A DNA stretch of 64,000 nt from Desulfopila aestuarii DSM 18488 (GCF_900143695.1 NZ_FRFE01000001.1:186001-250000), one strand, 5' to 3'. Numbered from the stretch's first letter, positions 36,044-46,176 are shown. Notes: a model not told the origin generated them from the sequence alone. Translations and numbers: made by a program.

Positions 36044-39000
36044 ATGAAACACACATCGACCTCCATTTTTTTCGACAAGAACGATTACGAGCTCCTTCGA
36101 ATCGTGAATGATGTTATCGGCCGGGAAGCCGAGTCGCAATCCCTGCACTCGCTTTTGAACGAACACATGCACCCCCAGGGGATTAAGGAGATGGCCGCAG
36201 CCCGTGGTCTACGCATCGCCTATGCCATTGCCAGCCTGCTCGGCTCATTTGAAAAAGGCACACCAAGCGATAGAATACGGGCACTTCGCTCCCTGCGGGA
36301 TGAGGTGCTTCTCTCCTCCAGCAGCTTCTACCAGAAGAATACTGCCCGGGTTCTGCTGCAGATAATGAAAGAGCTGCTGCGCAGCCGGGGCAATGAGCTT
36401 CGCCAGTTGAAGCTGGCCCATGATTTCCGAATGGTATCAACCGGCAACCCGCGCAAGGTCCGGACTGAACTCGCCCGCTTCCACCTGCTGGAGATGCCTG
36501 AGGAGTGGAATCAGTTTGCCTTCGACGATCATGTTCATGACGCTAACACCAAAGGCCGCAAATCGCCGACCCACCTGCTCATGGACGCCTGGATTAAAGG
36601 AATTCGCTATCTCACTGTCATTTATTATAATTATGTCCGTCCCGATGTGGTCCGGGAGTTGATAGAGGCCAGCGCTATTCTTGACATCCGGGTGCAGGTC
36701 GGCATCGAAATTTCTTCGAGGTTTCGCGACAAGTATGTGCGCTTTACCTGGGAACCTCACGGTTTCAGTAACAACGACTCTTTCTTAAAATTTTTAGAAG
36801 AAGACTCGACCATCGAACTGATGAGAGATGGGCGCCAGGTCTCGAAATACCAGCAGCAATACGTCTTCGATGTGCTGGACACATACAATGAACAGCACCG
36901 ACTGGCATTAAGTGCAAGAGCAGGGGTGACGCTGCCGCCGCTTGATCTCAATGAATTCTTATCTTTTGTCGGAGTTGGTCAGCCTTCATTGCTGCACCTG
37001 GCCCGCTTCATCCACGACACCCTGCAAACGACCACTGCTCCACCAACAGAAAATGCACCTGTTGATGCCAACAGGCGCGTTGAAAGACCTTCGGTCGAGT
37101 CCATTATCAACGACTATCTGTTACCGTCAAAAAATCCCCAACTCCACGACCCGACCCGACCCCAGGATTGCGACGATCTACCACCGCTTCTATCAGTTGC
37201 ACCTGAAAAACTGCTCAGTCGGCTGTTGTCGCTTCACTCCAGCTCACGCTTTACCCTCAATCTCAGTAACCTTTCGGTCCAGGACACCCTTGAGTTGCTC
37301 TTCAACTGCGCGGGCATGATCAGCCATGTTGAAACCTATAATCTGACCAATGCTGCCCACGGCACGGCCTTCATATCCGGAGGCCCCGGTACAGCTGGCG
37401 ATGCGGTCGACCTCAAAAGTCCTGAAAAAAGCTACCACCTGATCAACGACCTGCAAAAGGCCTTGAACGATGACAACGTCATCGTCCTGAAACGGGTTAT
37501 CCGTGCCATTATCTGGGATCATGATGAACAGTATCTACGGTTAAAAAAGCAGCTTGAGTTCCTGCCGGAAGATAAGACAGAGACAACTCATATCCGGCAG
37601 GAGTTGATAGAGATGGTGGAGAGAAAAGAGGATCTGATGAATATCCTCTATAATCTTGAGACATTTCATACTTATTACCAGAAGAGAACACTCCGTTCTC
37701 GGATCGGTTCCGGTTCAACCGGACAGGCGGCATACAGGCATGGCATGGGGTTGGTCGTCCTCGACACCCTGCCCATGAGGGCCCGGCGAACCGTACGGGA
37801 AGAGATGAAGAAAGGTGGACGGGAATGTATCCCTGTCAGTGCTCTTTTGACCAAAAACGCGCACAAAAGATTGGGGGGAACAGCTGAAGGTCTCTTGGAA
37901 AGATTGGGATTCTCCCCAAAAGGTGGCAAAGAGCAATGGTTCGACTGGAGCATTGACGGTTTTTTGGTCCATCCCGGTGCACCCGGCAATATCGCGACGC
38001 TAGGGGGGGTAAGCAAAGCAGCGGAAACCGATTCGCTTATGTACGAACAGCAAGAGGCTGAATCCATCGGCAACCGCTGGAAGTATCTCAACACCAACCT
38101 CAAAAACAGTCTGAAGGTCCTTTTTGGTCTTATCCCCGCTTTTTTCACCTTTGCCCTCACCAAGGACTGGTGGCTGCTTGCCTATTTCGGGGCGTTTATC
38201 TGGTTTGGTATCACCGGTTCACGCAATATCATCCAGTCGGTGCTGGGTGGCGGCGGACTCAAGCGCTCGCCACTACTGCCCTGGAACTCCCTGGTCAGCT
38301 GGAGCCGGATAGCCGACTCATTGCTCTATACTGGTTTTTCTGTCCCGCTTCTGGATTTTCTGGTCAAGACCCTACTGCTTGATCGTGGATTCGGCATCAA
38401 CACCGCCACCGATCCCATCACCCTGTATGCGGTTATGGGCCTAGCCAACGGTATCTATATCTCGAGTCACAACACCCTGCGCGGCTTACCCAAAGGCGCC
38501 GCCATCGGTAATTTTTTCCGCTCGATTCTGGCCATTCCCATCGCCATCCTATTGAACTCCCTTGTTGCCGCTATTCTTGCCATGGCAGGGATCCCGGATG
38601 TCAGCGGCATCCTGCAAAAGTGGGCAGCCATTATCTCAAAATTTGCCTCGGACTGTGTTGCCGCCGTGATCGAAGGCCTTGCCGACAGACAGACCAACAT
38701 CAAGGCCAGACTGACCGGTTACCGTTCCAAGATCTCCCAGCTCTTTTACGTCTTTTCCAAGCTTGATATGCAGTTTCCGGAAGAGGATGTGCTTGAAATG
38801 CTCGCCTCCCCGAAGATGATGATGCAGACCCTTGATTATGAAGCAAGGGACCAGGAGAAGCTCATCATCGTCAACGCCCTTGATCTGATGTATTTCTGGA
38901 TGTACCAGCCGCGGGCCCGCAAGGCGCTGGTTATGCTGGTTGAAGAGATGTCACAGGAAGAGTGGCTGATCTTCTATCGGTCTCAGCTGGTTCTCAACCG

Positions 39001-39148
39001 GCAAAAAGAGATCAGCCAGGTCTTTGTCGACGGACTGGTGGGCAGGAATTTCGCAAAACCCCTTGCCTTCTATCTCGACCGGGCTGAAGAATACCTGGCC
39101 GACATGGAAAAACTCGGTGACAAACAACAGTGGCATGCCCGGGCTTAG
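36044..39148 (+). CDS. Large membrane protein of unknown function with PHP-like N-terminal region
   Basis: 1034 residues, not recognised. An all-helical N-terminus (about 1-150) leads to a segment resembling a PHP metallohydrolase: FDDHVHDANTKG (HxH at 163-165), then GIRYLTVIYYN and an ILDIRVQVGIEIS stretch with the Glu of a PHP motif 3 at about 222. A middle region (350-680) has no known motif and includes helical segments with many charged residues. About five or six hydrophobic segments follow between residues 690 and 870, then a helical, soluble C-terminus of 160 residues. No signal peptide. It is convergent with lctP, 14 bp apart. The ATG has a poor ribosome binding site. Confidence 0.75.
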   Translation: MKHTSTSIFFDKNDYELLRIVNDVIGREAESQSLHSLLNEHMHPQGIKEMAAARGLRIAYAIASLLGSFEKGTPSDRIRALRSLRDEVLLSSSSFYQKNTARVLLQIMKELLRSRGNELRQLKLAHDFRMVSTGNPRKVRTELARFHLLEMPEEWNQFAFDDHVHDANTKGRKSPTHLLMDAWIKGIRYLTVIYYNYVRPDVVRELIEASAILDIRVQVGIEISSRFRDKYVRFTWEPHGFSNNDSFLKFLEEDSTIELMRDGRQVSKYQQQYVFDVLDTYNEQHRLALSARAGVTLPPLDLNEFLSFVGVGQPSLLHLARFIHDTLQTTTAPPTENAPVDANRRVERPSVESIINDYLLPSKNPQLHDPTRPQDCDDLPPLLSVAPEKLLSRLLSLHSSSRFTLNLSNLSVQDTLELLFNCAGMISHVETYNLTNAAHGTAFISGGPGTAGDAVDLKSPEKSYHLINDLQKALNDDNVIVLKRVIRAIIWDHDEQYLRLKKQLEFLPEDKTETTHIRQELIEMVERKEDLMNILYNLETFHTYYQKRTLRSRIGSGSTGQAAYRHGMGLVVLDTLPMRARRTVREEMKKGGRECIPVSALLTKNAHKRLGGTAEGLLERLGFSPKGGKEQWFDWSIDGFLVHPGAPGNIATLGGVSKAAETDSLMYEQQEAESIGNRWKYLNTNLKNSLKVLFGLIPAFFTFALTKDWWLLAYFGAFIWFGITGSRNIIQSVLGGGGLKRSPLLPWNSLVSWSRIADSLLYTGFSVPLLDFLVKTLLLDRGFGINTATDPITLYAVMGLANGIYISSHNTLRGLPKGAAIGNFFRSILAIPIAILLNSLVAAILAMAGIPDVSGILQKWAAIISKFASDCVAAVIEGLADRQTNIKARLTGYRSKISQLFYVFSKLDMQFPEEDVLEMLASPKMMMQTLDYEARDQEKLIIVNALDLMYFWMYQPRARKALVMLVEEMSQEEWLIFYRSQLVLNRQKEISQVFVDGLVGRNFAKPLAFYLDRAEEYLADMEKLGDKQQWHARA

Positions 39149-39162
39149 GCCCCCTGGCAATT

Positions 39163-40863
39163 TCAGATGGCGATCAGTGCAAGCGTCATCCCGCCGGCCA
39201 TTAACCCATAGAACAGAAAGATAGGGAAATTCGCCTTTAAAATAACACCCTCTTTGCCGAACAGACCAACCACTGCGCAGACTGCCACAATATTGTGGAT
39301 ACAGATCATATTGCCCATAGCCCCACCCACAACCTGGGAAGCAACGATAATATCGCGTGGCAGGCTGAGTGCTTCCGCCATGCCCCATTGAAATTCGGCC
39401 AGCAGCAGGTTAGAAACCGTATTTGAACCTGTAATAAAAGCGCCTGCCCCGCCGATAAAGGCGGCGAGCATCGGCCAAGCCCTTCCCGCCATATCGGCCA
39501 CCGCCCCTGCCATGGCAAGGGGCATGGATGGGTAACCATTTGGATTAAGGCTGTTGTCACTCACCCCGGTTCCCCTGAAGATCGATACTATCGCCACCGC
39601 AAAAAGCAGAGCAATGGTGGGATTCTTGATACTCAAAGCCGCTTTTTTCCAGGCTCCAGCTGCTTTTCCCAGGGTCATGCCATGGAGGGGAACAGTCAAG
39701 AGCGCCACCAGGGTAAACGGTATAATCCCCGGAAGATAGAGATACTGGATACTGGCGCTCACCTCGGAAAACCCGAGAATATGATCAAAACTGATTTTAC
39801 GGGCAGCCAGGAAATCTTTCATTCCCAATTCCGGCAAACGAGTTACTACCAGCAGTATTCCAATTAGCAGATACGGAGCCCAGGCCCGTAACTGACTCAT
39901 ACGTGCCACCGGTTCATGACCGGTGTCGGCACTGACAATACCGGTCCACTCCGACGGCCACTCACTTGCAGGCGCAAAGCGAAACGGCTTTGCCGGTCGG
40001 GCAATACCTCGCCGTGCTGCCCAGGTGATGATGCCAAGGCCGATCAACGACCCGATAAGCGACGGGAATTCAGGTCCAAAGAACACCGCGAAGACCAGGT
40101 ACGGCACCAAGAAGGAGACAGAGGCCAAGAGACAAAATTTCCAGGCGCCGAATCCTTCAGTCCACGATCTACCCGGCCCGAAATGACGGGTGAGAAACCC
40201 GCACATGACAATCGGCAGCACAAAACCGATGGGAAAATGGATCACCGCTACCCATTTGCCGATAAGGGTGTTGAAGGTTTCGACAGAAGTAAATCCGAGA
40301 TCCGGCACGCCAGTGGCGACGAGTCCCGTCACCAGCTCTCGCAAGTAGCTGAGGCCCATGATGATCGGTGTCCCCACAGCGGCAAAAGGTACCGGCAATG
40401 TGTTCATTATCAGACAAACCACAGCGGCAGCCAAAGGCGGAAAACCAAGCAGGAGCAGAAGCGGCGCGGCAAGTGCCGCCGGGGTGCCAAAACCGGCAGC
40501 TCCCTCGATAAAAGCGCCGAAAAGAAAAGCAATGATAATGAACTGTAGACGAGGGTCGGTTGTGATCGAACGAAAACCGGCCTGAATGGTCTCCATTCCA
40601 CCGCTCGCACTCAAGGTGTAGAGCAACAGCAGCGCACCGAAGACGATGATCAACAAGCTGACGGCAACCACAAAACCATGCAAAGTCAAAGCCGCCACAT
40701 ACAGCGGCGGCGCCTGCCAGACCGCGATCGCCGCAATTGTGGCAGCGAGCCAGGCAAGCGGCATAGCCTGGGTGGCGGGCCGATGAAAAACCACCATGAG
40801 TACAAGGGCAACAACAATCGGCAGACAGGCAGTCAGGGCAAGCATTGGTAGGGACATAGGCAT
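39163..40863 (-). CDS. lctP: L-lactate permease (LctP/LldP family)
   Basis: About 566 residues with twelve or more membrane helices. Family segments include LFGAFIEGAAGFGTPAALAA (near residue 115), AVGTPI and the C-terminal IGGAGAFITGSNTVSNLL and GGAMGNMICIHNIVA. It imports L- or D-lactate, and glycolate in some species, with protons. The start is one of several close codons (GTG 40869, ATG 40863, 40857, 40845), without a good ribosome binding site. It is divergent from a GntR/FadR-type regulator, a usual arrangement for lactate uptake in sulfate reducers. No lactate dehydrogenase gene lies in the window. Confidence 0.93.
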   Translation of the reverse strand: MPMSLPMLALTACLPIVVALVLMVVFHRPATQAMPLAWLAATIAAIAVWQAPPLYVAALTLHGFVVAVSLLIIVFGALLLLYTLSASGGMETIQAGFRSITTDPRLQFIIIAFLFGAFIEGAAGFGTPAALAAPLLLLLGFPPLAAAVVCLIMNTLPVPFAAVGTPIIMGLSYLRELVTGLVATGVPDLGFTSVETFNTLIGKWVAVIHFPIGFVLPIVMCGFLTRHFGPGRSWTEGFGAWKFCLLASVSFLVPYLVFAVFFGPEFPSLIGSLIGLGIITWAARRGIARPAKPFRFAPASEWPSEWTGIVSADTGHEPVARMSQLRAWAPYLLIGILLVVTRLPELGMKDFLAARKISFDHILGFSEVSASIQYLYLPGIIPFTLVALLTVPLHGMTLGKAAGAWKKAALSIKNPTIALLFAVAIVSIFRGTGVSDNSLNPNGYPSMPLAMAGAVADMAGRAWPMLAAFIGGAGAFITGSNTVSNLLLAEFQWGMAEALSLPRDIIVASQVVGGAMGNMICIHNIVAVCAVVGLFGKEGVILKANFPIFLFYGLMAGGMTLALIAI

Positions 40864-41297
40864 TGGCACTCATTTTCGTTTAAAGAGGAAAGAGAAGGCA
40901 ATACCTTGGATTGCTGATCCCTTCATATTCAGCCGATACGGCTCATCCCCACCCTTCAGGGACAGAATATCTGCACCCTTACCACTCATCATACCAGTTG
41001 TCAACACTTCGTTACTTTGGTTCTTCAATGGTATATCAATTATTTAATAGATATTCACTTCTGTTCCATCATGAAACATCTCCGGAACAATCCTCTTTCA
41101 TCAGGAAAGTCATGTTTCAAAACTTCACCCAACACGTCTAATAACTACTTATTATATTGATTGTTACTACAATATCTGCCCGCAATACATTGTTTCTCCA
41201 CGCAGTTTTGCTGCGTAATCAACTTTTATCTGGTATGATATGTTCTCATCCTACACTTCATCCTCTCTGCCAACAGAACGCAATACGAGATTTCACT
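40864..41297. promoter_or_regulatory. Divergent control region of lactate permease and GntR regulator
   Basis: 434 bp between the two genes. A GntR-type operator candidate AATGGTATATCAATT is at 41027-41041. It is a near-palindrome close to the LldR consensus AATTGGTNNNACCAATT. Also present are a CATACCAGTTG half-site at about 40990 and an AT-rich stretch. No separate gene seen. Confidence 0.45.
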
Positions 41298-42008
41298 ATG
41301 GAAAAGATGACCGAGAAAGGAACTACCGTAGACATGGTGGTCAGCATGCTGACCGAGCGTATCAACAAGGGAGATTACAGCCCGGGTAGCAAGCTGCCGA
41401 GTGAGAGAAAGTTGCAGGAAGAACTTGGTGTGGGCCGACTTGCTCTCCGCGAGGCTCTCAGCAGACTGAATGCCCTGGGCATTATCGAGACCTCCCACGG
41501 CAAGGGAACGTTTGTCCAGAACCGCCTGCAGAGCAGCACCATCAAGAACATTCTCATTCCCCACTTCGCTCTGTCCGATTCAAAACGGTTGCAAGAACTG
41601 GTCGACGCTCGGGCCATGATAGAAAGTGAAATCGCAGGCCTCGCCGCCCAGCAGCGTACCAAAGCCGATATCCGGCGCCTCGAGATGATCCTCGAACAGG
41701 AGGTGGACAGCTCAACGCCATCCGAACTGGTGGCCTATCTGGACCTGCAGTTCCATCAGGAGCTGGCGCTCATTGTCGACAACCATTTCCTGGTGCTGAT
41801 GCATGAGGCGCTCACCGCCCATATCCGCACGTTCTTAAACGGTTTTGTGAAAAGCAGAAACAATCCGGTTGAGGTACTCGAGGCGCATCGCCCGATTCTC
41901 GAGGCGGTCAAACGCGGTGATGCCGAGGATGCCCGCAGTCTGGTTAGGCTGCACATCTCCTACAGCAGGAGGGATTATGAGAATTTTATAGAGAAAACCA
42001 AAGAATGA
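41298..42008 (+). CDS. GntR/FadR-family regulator (LldR-like)
   Basis: 236 residues. N-terminal winged helix of the GntR type (ERINKGDYSPGSKLPSERKL, then ELGVGRLALREALSRLNALG, wing IIETSHGKGTFV) and a C-terminal FCD all-helical ligand domain (ARAMIESEIAGLAAQ, then the FHQELAL and EAHRPILEAVKRGD segments that place metal-binding residues). The open frame starts earlier at 41157, but MEKMTEKG at 41298 begins the usual domain. It is divergent from lctP, so it most likely represses that gene in response to lactate. Downstream, trkH is convergent 19 bp away. Confidence 0.9.
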   Translation: MEKMTEKGTTVDMVVSMLTERINKGDYSPGSKLPSERKLQEELGVGRLALREALSRLNALGIIETSHGKGTFVQNRLQSSTIKNILIPHFALSDSKRLQELVDARAMIESEIAGLAAQQRTKADIRRLEMILEQEVDSSTPSELVAYLDLQFHQELALIVDNHFLVLMHEALTAHIRTFLNGFVKSRNNPVEVLEAHRPILEAVKRGDAEDARSLVRLHISYSRRDYENFIEKTKE

Positions 42009-42027
42009 TGAGCCGCCAGCTTTTCCG

Positions 42028-43485
42028 TCACTTCTTCCAGAACGCGGGCAGAAAGACCACAAGTGCCGAAAACATCTCAAGCCGTCCCACCATCATGTTC
42101 CAGGAGAGGAACCATTTACTGCTATCGGAGAAAAAGGCATAATTCTCACTGGGCCCAATCAATCCAAAGCCGGGTCCGATGTTCATGAGAGTGGCGATAA
42201 TCGAACTCATGGCCGTGACATAATCGACCGGATCCAGAAAAACGACAACAACCCCACCGAACAGCACGAGAAAGATATTGATGATAAAATAGCAGACCGC
42301 CAGATCAACCACCCCTGCCTCCACTGGCCTGCCATTCAGTCTGACCGAGTTGACCGTCATCGGCTGGACAAAGATCTTGCGGATAGTGGCGTACATATAT
42401 TTGCAAATAAGTACATAATGCACCACCTTGATACCGCTGGTGGTAGAACCGGCGCAAGCCCCGACAAAGCAGACGGTAAAAAGCAGCATCAGCGAGGCCT
42501 GGGGCCACAGCTCGTAATCCGCCGTGGTAAAACCGGTGGTGGTCAGCAGCGACATCACCTGGAAGGTGCCGTACCTGAGGGAATCAAGAAAGCTCGGATA
42601 GGTGTTGTTGCTGTGCAGGACAAAGCTCACAGACAGAGCAAAGAACAGCACAAACCCCACATACCACCAGAATTCGGTGTTAATGCCGACCCCTCGCCAG
42701 TCACCTTTGACCATCTGATAGAAGAGCACAAAAGTCATGCCGCCCAGAAACATAAAGACGATGGTCACCCAATCGATATAGGCACTGTTGAAGGCACCGA
42801 TACTCGCATTTTTAGTGGAATAACCGGAGGTGGAAACAGTGCCAAAGGCATGGCAGAGTGCATCAAACAGTGACATATCCCCGAACATGAGCAGCGCAGT
42901 CTGCAACAGATTCAGCACCAGATAAATGGACCAGAGCCAGAGCATGGTGTCTTTGTTTCTGGCCTTGAATTTCTCGCGGGTTATCACCTGGCCCGGGCTA
43001 GATTCTGCCCGAAAGATCCGTACCCCCCCCATGCCGTGGGGCAAAAAGATAAGCGTCAGGGTGAGAAAGCCCATCCCGCCGAGCAGATGGGTCTGGCTAC
43101 GCCAGAAGAGCAGCCCGTGTGGCAGTACTTCGATATCGGTGAGGATGGTGGCACCGGTGGTGGTGTACCCCGACATCATCTCGAAAAAGGCATCGGTAAA
43201 AGAGGGAATGGCACCGTAGAGCATAAACGGCAGCCCCGAAACGGCAGATATCATCACCCAGCCGAAGGTGGCGAGAAACAGTCCGTCCTTCATGCTGAGA
43301 TCGTAATTCTTCCGGAAAACCTGCTTGATGATGCCACCGACAATCACGGCCAGCATGGCGGAAAAGCTGAGCGCCTTGAAATCATCCTCACCGTAGATCA
43401 GCGAGCAGATAACCGGCAACACCATGGAGCAGCCGGTAACAACCATGAGCACACCGAAGACGTTGGCAATCGAGCGGTAATTCAT
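42028..43485 (-). CDS. trkH: Trk potassium uptake system pore protein TrkH
   Basis: 485 residues, ten or more membrane helices, with the four selectivity-type P loops of the Trk/Ktr/HKT superfamily (SGYTTTGATIL near residue 112, FGTVSTSGYSTKN, LTTTGFTTADYEL, and NIGPGFGLIGPSENYA). It forms the membrane pore of the system whose regulatory subunit TrkA is at 2159-3577. The frame opens at 43533, but the ATG at 43485 (MNYRSIANVFG) is the normal start. It lies 75 bp after pyrF on the same strand. Confidence 0.93.
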   Translation of the reverse strand: MNYRSIANVFGVLMVVTGCSMVLPVICSLIYGEDDFKALSFSAMLAVIVGGIIKQVFRKNYDLSMKDGLFLATFGWVMISAVSGLPFMLYGAIPSFTDAFFEMMSGYTTTGATILTDIEVLPHGLLFWRSQTHLLGGMGFLTLTLIFLPHGMGGVRIFRAESSPGQVITREKFKARNKDTMLWLWSIYLVLNLLQTALLMFGDMSLFDALCHAFGTVSTSGYSTKNASIGAFNSAYIDWVTIVFMFLGGMTFVLFYQMVKGDWRGVGINTEFWWYVGFVLFFALSVSFVLHSNNTYPSFLDSLRYGTFQVMSLLTTTGFTTADYELWPQASLMLLFTVCFVGACAGSTTSGIKVVHYVLICKYMYATIRKIFVQPMTVNSVRLNGRPVEAGVVDLAVCYFIINIFLVLFGGVVVVFLDPVDYVTAMSSIIATLMNIGPGFGLIGPSENYAFFSDSSKWFLSWNMMVGRLEMFSALVVFLPAFWKK

Positions 43486-43560
43486 AGCTGATGTATCTCT
43501 TGGCAGTAATTGGCCGACATCCTGGCGGCACACTCCTGGGTTTGCTGATTCGTCATACTG

Positions 43561-44274
43561 CTATCTGCCAGAGGCGACTATATCCTGCTGCATCAGCTCG
43601 ATCACCCGAATCGGGTCCTCGGCCTTGGTGATCGGACGGCCGACCACCACATGGTTGGCACCATGAGCGATGGCCATGCCCGCGGTGACGATCCGTTTTT
43701 GATCATCGCCGGAATCCTCAATATTGGCACCCGGACGGATACCGGGAGTGACTATCAGCAGCTTTTCACCAAGATCGCGCCGCATCCGCTCTGCCTCGAG
43801 CCCTGATGAGACCACCCCGTCGCAGCCCAATTCAAGCGCCCGTTTGGCACGAAAATAGACCAGATCCTCAACAGACTGGGTCATCCCCATAGCTCGCAGG
43901 TCTTCCTCGCCAAAACTGGTCAAGACTGTCACCGCCAGAAGCTGCATATCGCCCCGCGCCTCGACGGCAGCCCGAATAATCGGGTCGTTGCCATGAATGG
44001 TGGCAAATGTTACACCGCGGCTGTTGACCTGCTCTACTGCCAGTTTCACCGTTTCGGGAATATCAAAAAATTTCAGGTCGAGCATGACCTTATGGCCACG
44101 GTCGACAATCCAGTCGACAATGTTGAACCAATCGGCCATAAAGAGCTGCAGACCAACTTTGAAGAATCCGATATGCGACTCGCATTTTTTGACCATCTCC
44201 TTGGCCTTTGCCGGGTCGTCCACATCCAGCGCCACAATAATACGGTCTTTTAAGGGAATATGTTGTTCACTCAT
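43561..44274 (-). CDS. pyrF: Orotidine 5'-phosphate decarboxylase
   Basis: 237 residues, the last step of UMP synthesis. The catalytic DLKFFDIP motif (Lys and Asp of the active site) is at about residue 66, and the phosphate-binding GIRPG and VVGRPIT segments are near 185 and 215. The ATG at 44274 begins MSEQHIPLKDR after a GAGAG sequence; an upstream frame to 44328 looks spurious. It sits between the anti-sigma gene and trkH on the minus strand, with no functional link apparent. Confidence 0.96.
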   Translation of the reverse strand: MSEQHIPLKDRIIVALDVDDPAKAKEMVKKCESHIGFFKVGLQLFMADWFNIVDWIVDRGHKVMLDLKFFDIPETVKLAVEQVNSRGVTFATIHGNDPIIRAAVEARGDMQLLAVTVLTSFGEEDLRAMGMTQSVEDLVYFRAKRALELGCDGVVSSGLEAERMRRDLGEKLLIVTPGIRPGANIEDSGDDQKRIVTAGMAIAHGANHVVVGRPITKAEDPIRVIELMQQDIVASGR

Positions 44275-44366
44275 GGTGTTCTCTCTTTCACAAATTTTAC
44301 CGGCAAGACTCTTTTCTGGCCCTGCCACTCAGGTCATACGCCATCGTTTTTCGGTGCATGGTCTAT

Positions 44367-45254
44367 TTACTCTTTCTTGTCCTCTCCTGCAAGTAACGGC
44401 AGGATTACACCGCACTGGACAATGACTTCATCCAATTCCGTGGTGACGTTCATCGTTGCTAATATCGCCGACAGTTTTTCCATGAGAACAGTATCAGTTT
44501 CACTTTCTCGAAGCTGCAGACCCTCTTCTCGCAAGAGATTCCACTGAGCCGGATTTTCATGATAACGCTTTTCCCGGCAATAGCGCTCAAGCCCGGACAA
44601 CCATCCGGATGACGTGATCACAATTCCCGCTTCCAACCGGATTGTATCCTGATCTAAAGCCGCAGGTGGCGCCATCGGTGCCGGCACACTTTTTCCTACA
44701 ACGCTTTTCGCTGCGGGCTCGGCTAACGGCATCTCAGCTCTTTTTGCTTTGTTTCGGGTCTCTGCTGATGGCGTAGTCGCCGAGGGAGCATTATCCTCCT
44801 CCTTCATCAACAACTGCTGCTCTGGTCTCTCCGCCTCAGACGGCTGTACCTGCTCCAACGCTTTCTCAGCAGGAACCGGCATGGTGGTCTGGATAAGGTC
44901 ACCTTTGATATTGAAGAAGACAACGACGCTGGCAGCTATGGCTACGGCAGAGCCGAGATACCCCATATTGCGAAGTGACAGCAGCGGCCGTTTCCGCCGC
45001 TCGAGTCCGCTCTCCATAGCCACCAGAGAAAGGCTCACCCCCACCCAGGCATCATAGCACCTTCGACAACTACTGAAATGAGCAAGCGCCGCCTTTCTTT
45101 CTTCAGGGGAACAGTGGTTGGTGGCCACATCGGCCAGCTGGTCAGGGGTGAGACATGCTCCTGTAGCCTCAACCTGCTCGGCTGCGCCCAGCCCCAGCTG
45201 CGCCGTCAGCCTGTCGCCTTTTTTCCGATCATCAAGTTTATCAATTTTCGCCAT
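44367..45254 (-). CDS. Anti-sigma factor with zinc-finger-like motif
   Basis: 295 residues. The N-terminal HFSSCRRCYDAW gives the H-x3-C-x2-C of anti-sigma zinc fingers (about residues 59-66), a single transmembrane helix follows at about residues 98-114 (YLGSAVAIAASVVVFF), and then a Pro/Glu/Ala-rich linker and a periplasmic domain of about 120 residues. It is 76 bp downstream of an ECF-like sigma factor gene and probably binds and inhibits it until a periplasmic signal releases it. The signal and protease are not visible here. The divergent vWA lipoprotein is a plausible member of its regulon. Confidence 0.85.
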   Translation of the reverse strand: MAKIDKLDDRKKGDRLTAQLGLGAAEQVEATGACLTPDQLADVATNHCSPEERKAALAHFSSCRRCYDAWVGVSLSLVAMESGLERRKRPLLSLRNMGYLGSAVAIAASVVVFFNIKGDLIQTTMPVPAEKALEQVQPSEAERPEQQLLMKEEDNAPSATTPSAETRNKAKRAEMPLAEPAAKSVVGKSVPAPMAPPAALDQDTIRLEAGIVITSSGWLSGLERYCREKRYHENPAQWNLLREEGLQLRESETDTVLMEKLSAILATMNVTTELDEVIVQCGVILPLLAGEDKKE

Positions 45255-45330
45255 GAGGGATATCCCAATGAGTGTTAGTGATCGCTGTTCTCCTGTATGA
45301 CGGACCGCGACGACAATTGTGTTGCAAACA

Positions 45331-46176
45331 CTATCTCAGTAACTCCTGCAGCTCACGGTCAAGTCCAACAGCCGTCAGCTCGCTGCGCAACCGACCAAGG
45401 AGCCGACGCAACCGCCCATTGACCTGATGCCGGTTCAACCCAAGCATCTCGCCTGCCCGGGCAATTGGCAGGTCATCACAGAAACAGAGCCGGAGCAACA
45501 ACCGCTCCTCCGTACTGAGGCGAATGTTGAGCAGACTGAGACGGCCAGCGTTTTCTTCAATGCGATCTTCCGAAAGTGCAGTCAGGGCGGAAAAAAGTTC
45601 GGCAAAAAGCTCCTTTTTCTCCTTCATTTCCAGGAACTCTACCTGTGCTCCAGCTCCACCGGAACTTTTAGCCGCCGAGGTCTCCTCTTCGTCGAACTGT
45701 ACTTCGAGCCCCTGGTGGGCGCCGCAGTCACGCACCTGCTGGCGGATAGCCCAGGCGGCCTCTTCGACTTCGGCATTGAATACTGCTGTCTCGCGCTGAG
45801 AGACCATGGCGATTGCTTCCATGATATCAACCCGCTCGAGACAGAGCAATGTATAGAGGTTCTCCCAGAATCCTCCCAAATGACGGATCCAGCGCGGAGG
45901 CCGCCTGCGACCAAACCGGCTGCGGGCAAAATCCTCCAGAAGGCGCCAACTGACCGCCGCCAGAAAAGCAGCGGGTTCCCCCTTTCCCGTATAGCTCTGG
46001 AGGCGATCCGCATCTTTTTCCATCAGCTGATCAAGCACTCGAAGCGCCGCCTCCTCAGCCAACGGGCTATTGCCAAAACGTCGCCGCGCCAACCGGTTGA
46101 TCAGCTCCCAATTTGCCAGGATTTTCTCTTTCCAACCAAATGAGCCGGTCTCCTCTTTCTTCTTCACCAGGTCCAT
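45331..46176 (-). CDS. ECF-like RNA polymerase sigma factor
   Basis: 281 residues. The N-terminal region (about 18-110: WELINRLARRRFGNSPLAEEAALRVLDQL, LQSYTGKGEPAAFLAAVSWRLLEDFARSRF) has the features of sigma region 2, and residues 215-275 (STEERLLLRLCFCDD, ARAGEMLGLNRHQVNGRLRRLLGRLR) form region 4 with its helix-turn-helix. There is an unusually long linker of about 100 residues between them, with Glu-rich stretches, so the protein is longer than the 170-200 residues typical of ECF factors. It is followed by the anti-sigma gene and divergent from the vWA lipoprotein gene, 227 bp away. Confidence 0.85.
   Translation of the reverse strand: MDLVKKKEETGSFGWKEKILANWELINRLARRRFGNSPLAEEAALRVLDQLMEKDADRLQSYTGKGEPAAFLAAVSWRLLEDFARSRFGRRRPPRWIRHLGGFWENLYTLLCLERVDIMEAIAMVSQRETAVFNAEVEEAAWAIRQQVRDCGAHQGLEVQFDEEETSAAKSSGGAGAQVEFLEMKEKKELFAELFSALTALSEDRIEENAGRLSLLNIRLSTEERLLLRLCFCDDLPIARAGEMLGLNRHQVNGRLRRLLGRLRSELTAVGLDRELQELLR

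Noticed and set aside
39916-40548. 210-codon open frame on the plus strand rich in Arg, Lys and Gln
   Set aside because: Antisense to the lactate permease; composition is that of a shadow of hydrophobic codons.
45427-46143. 238-codon open frame on the plus strand
   Set aside because: Antisense to the ECF sigma factor, which has both region 2 and region 4.
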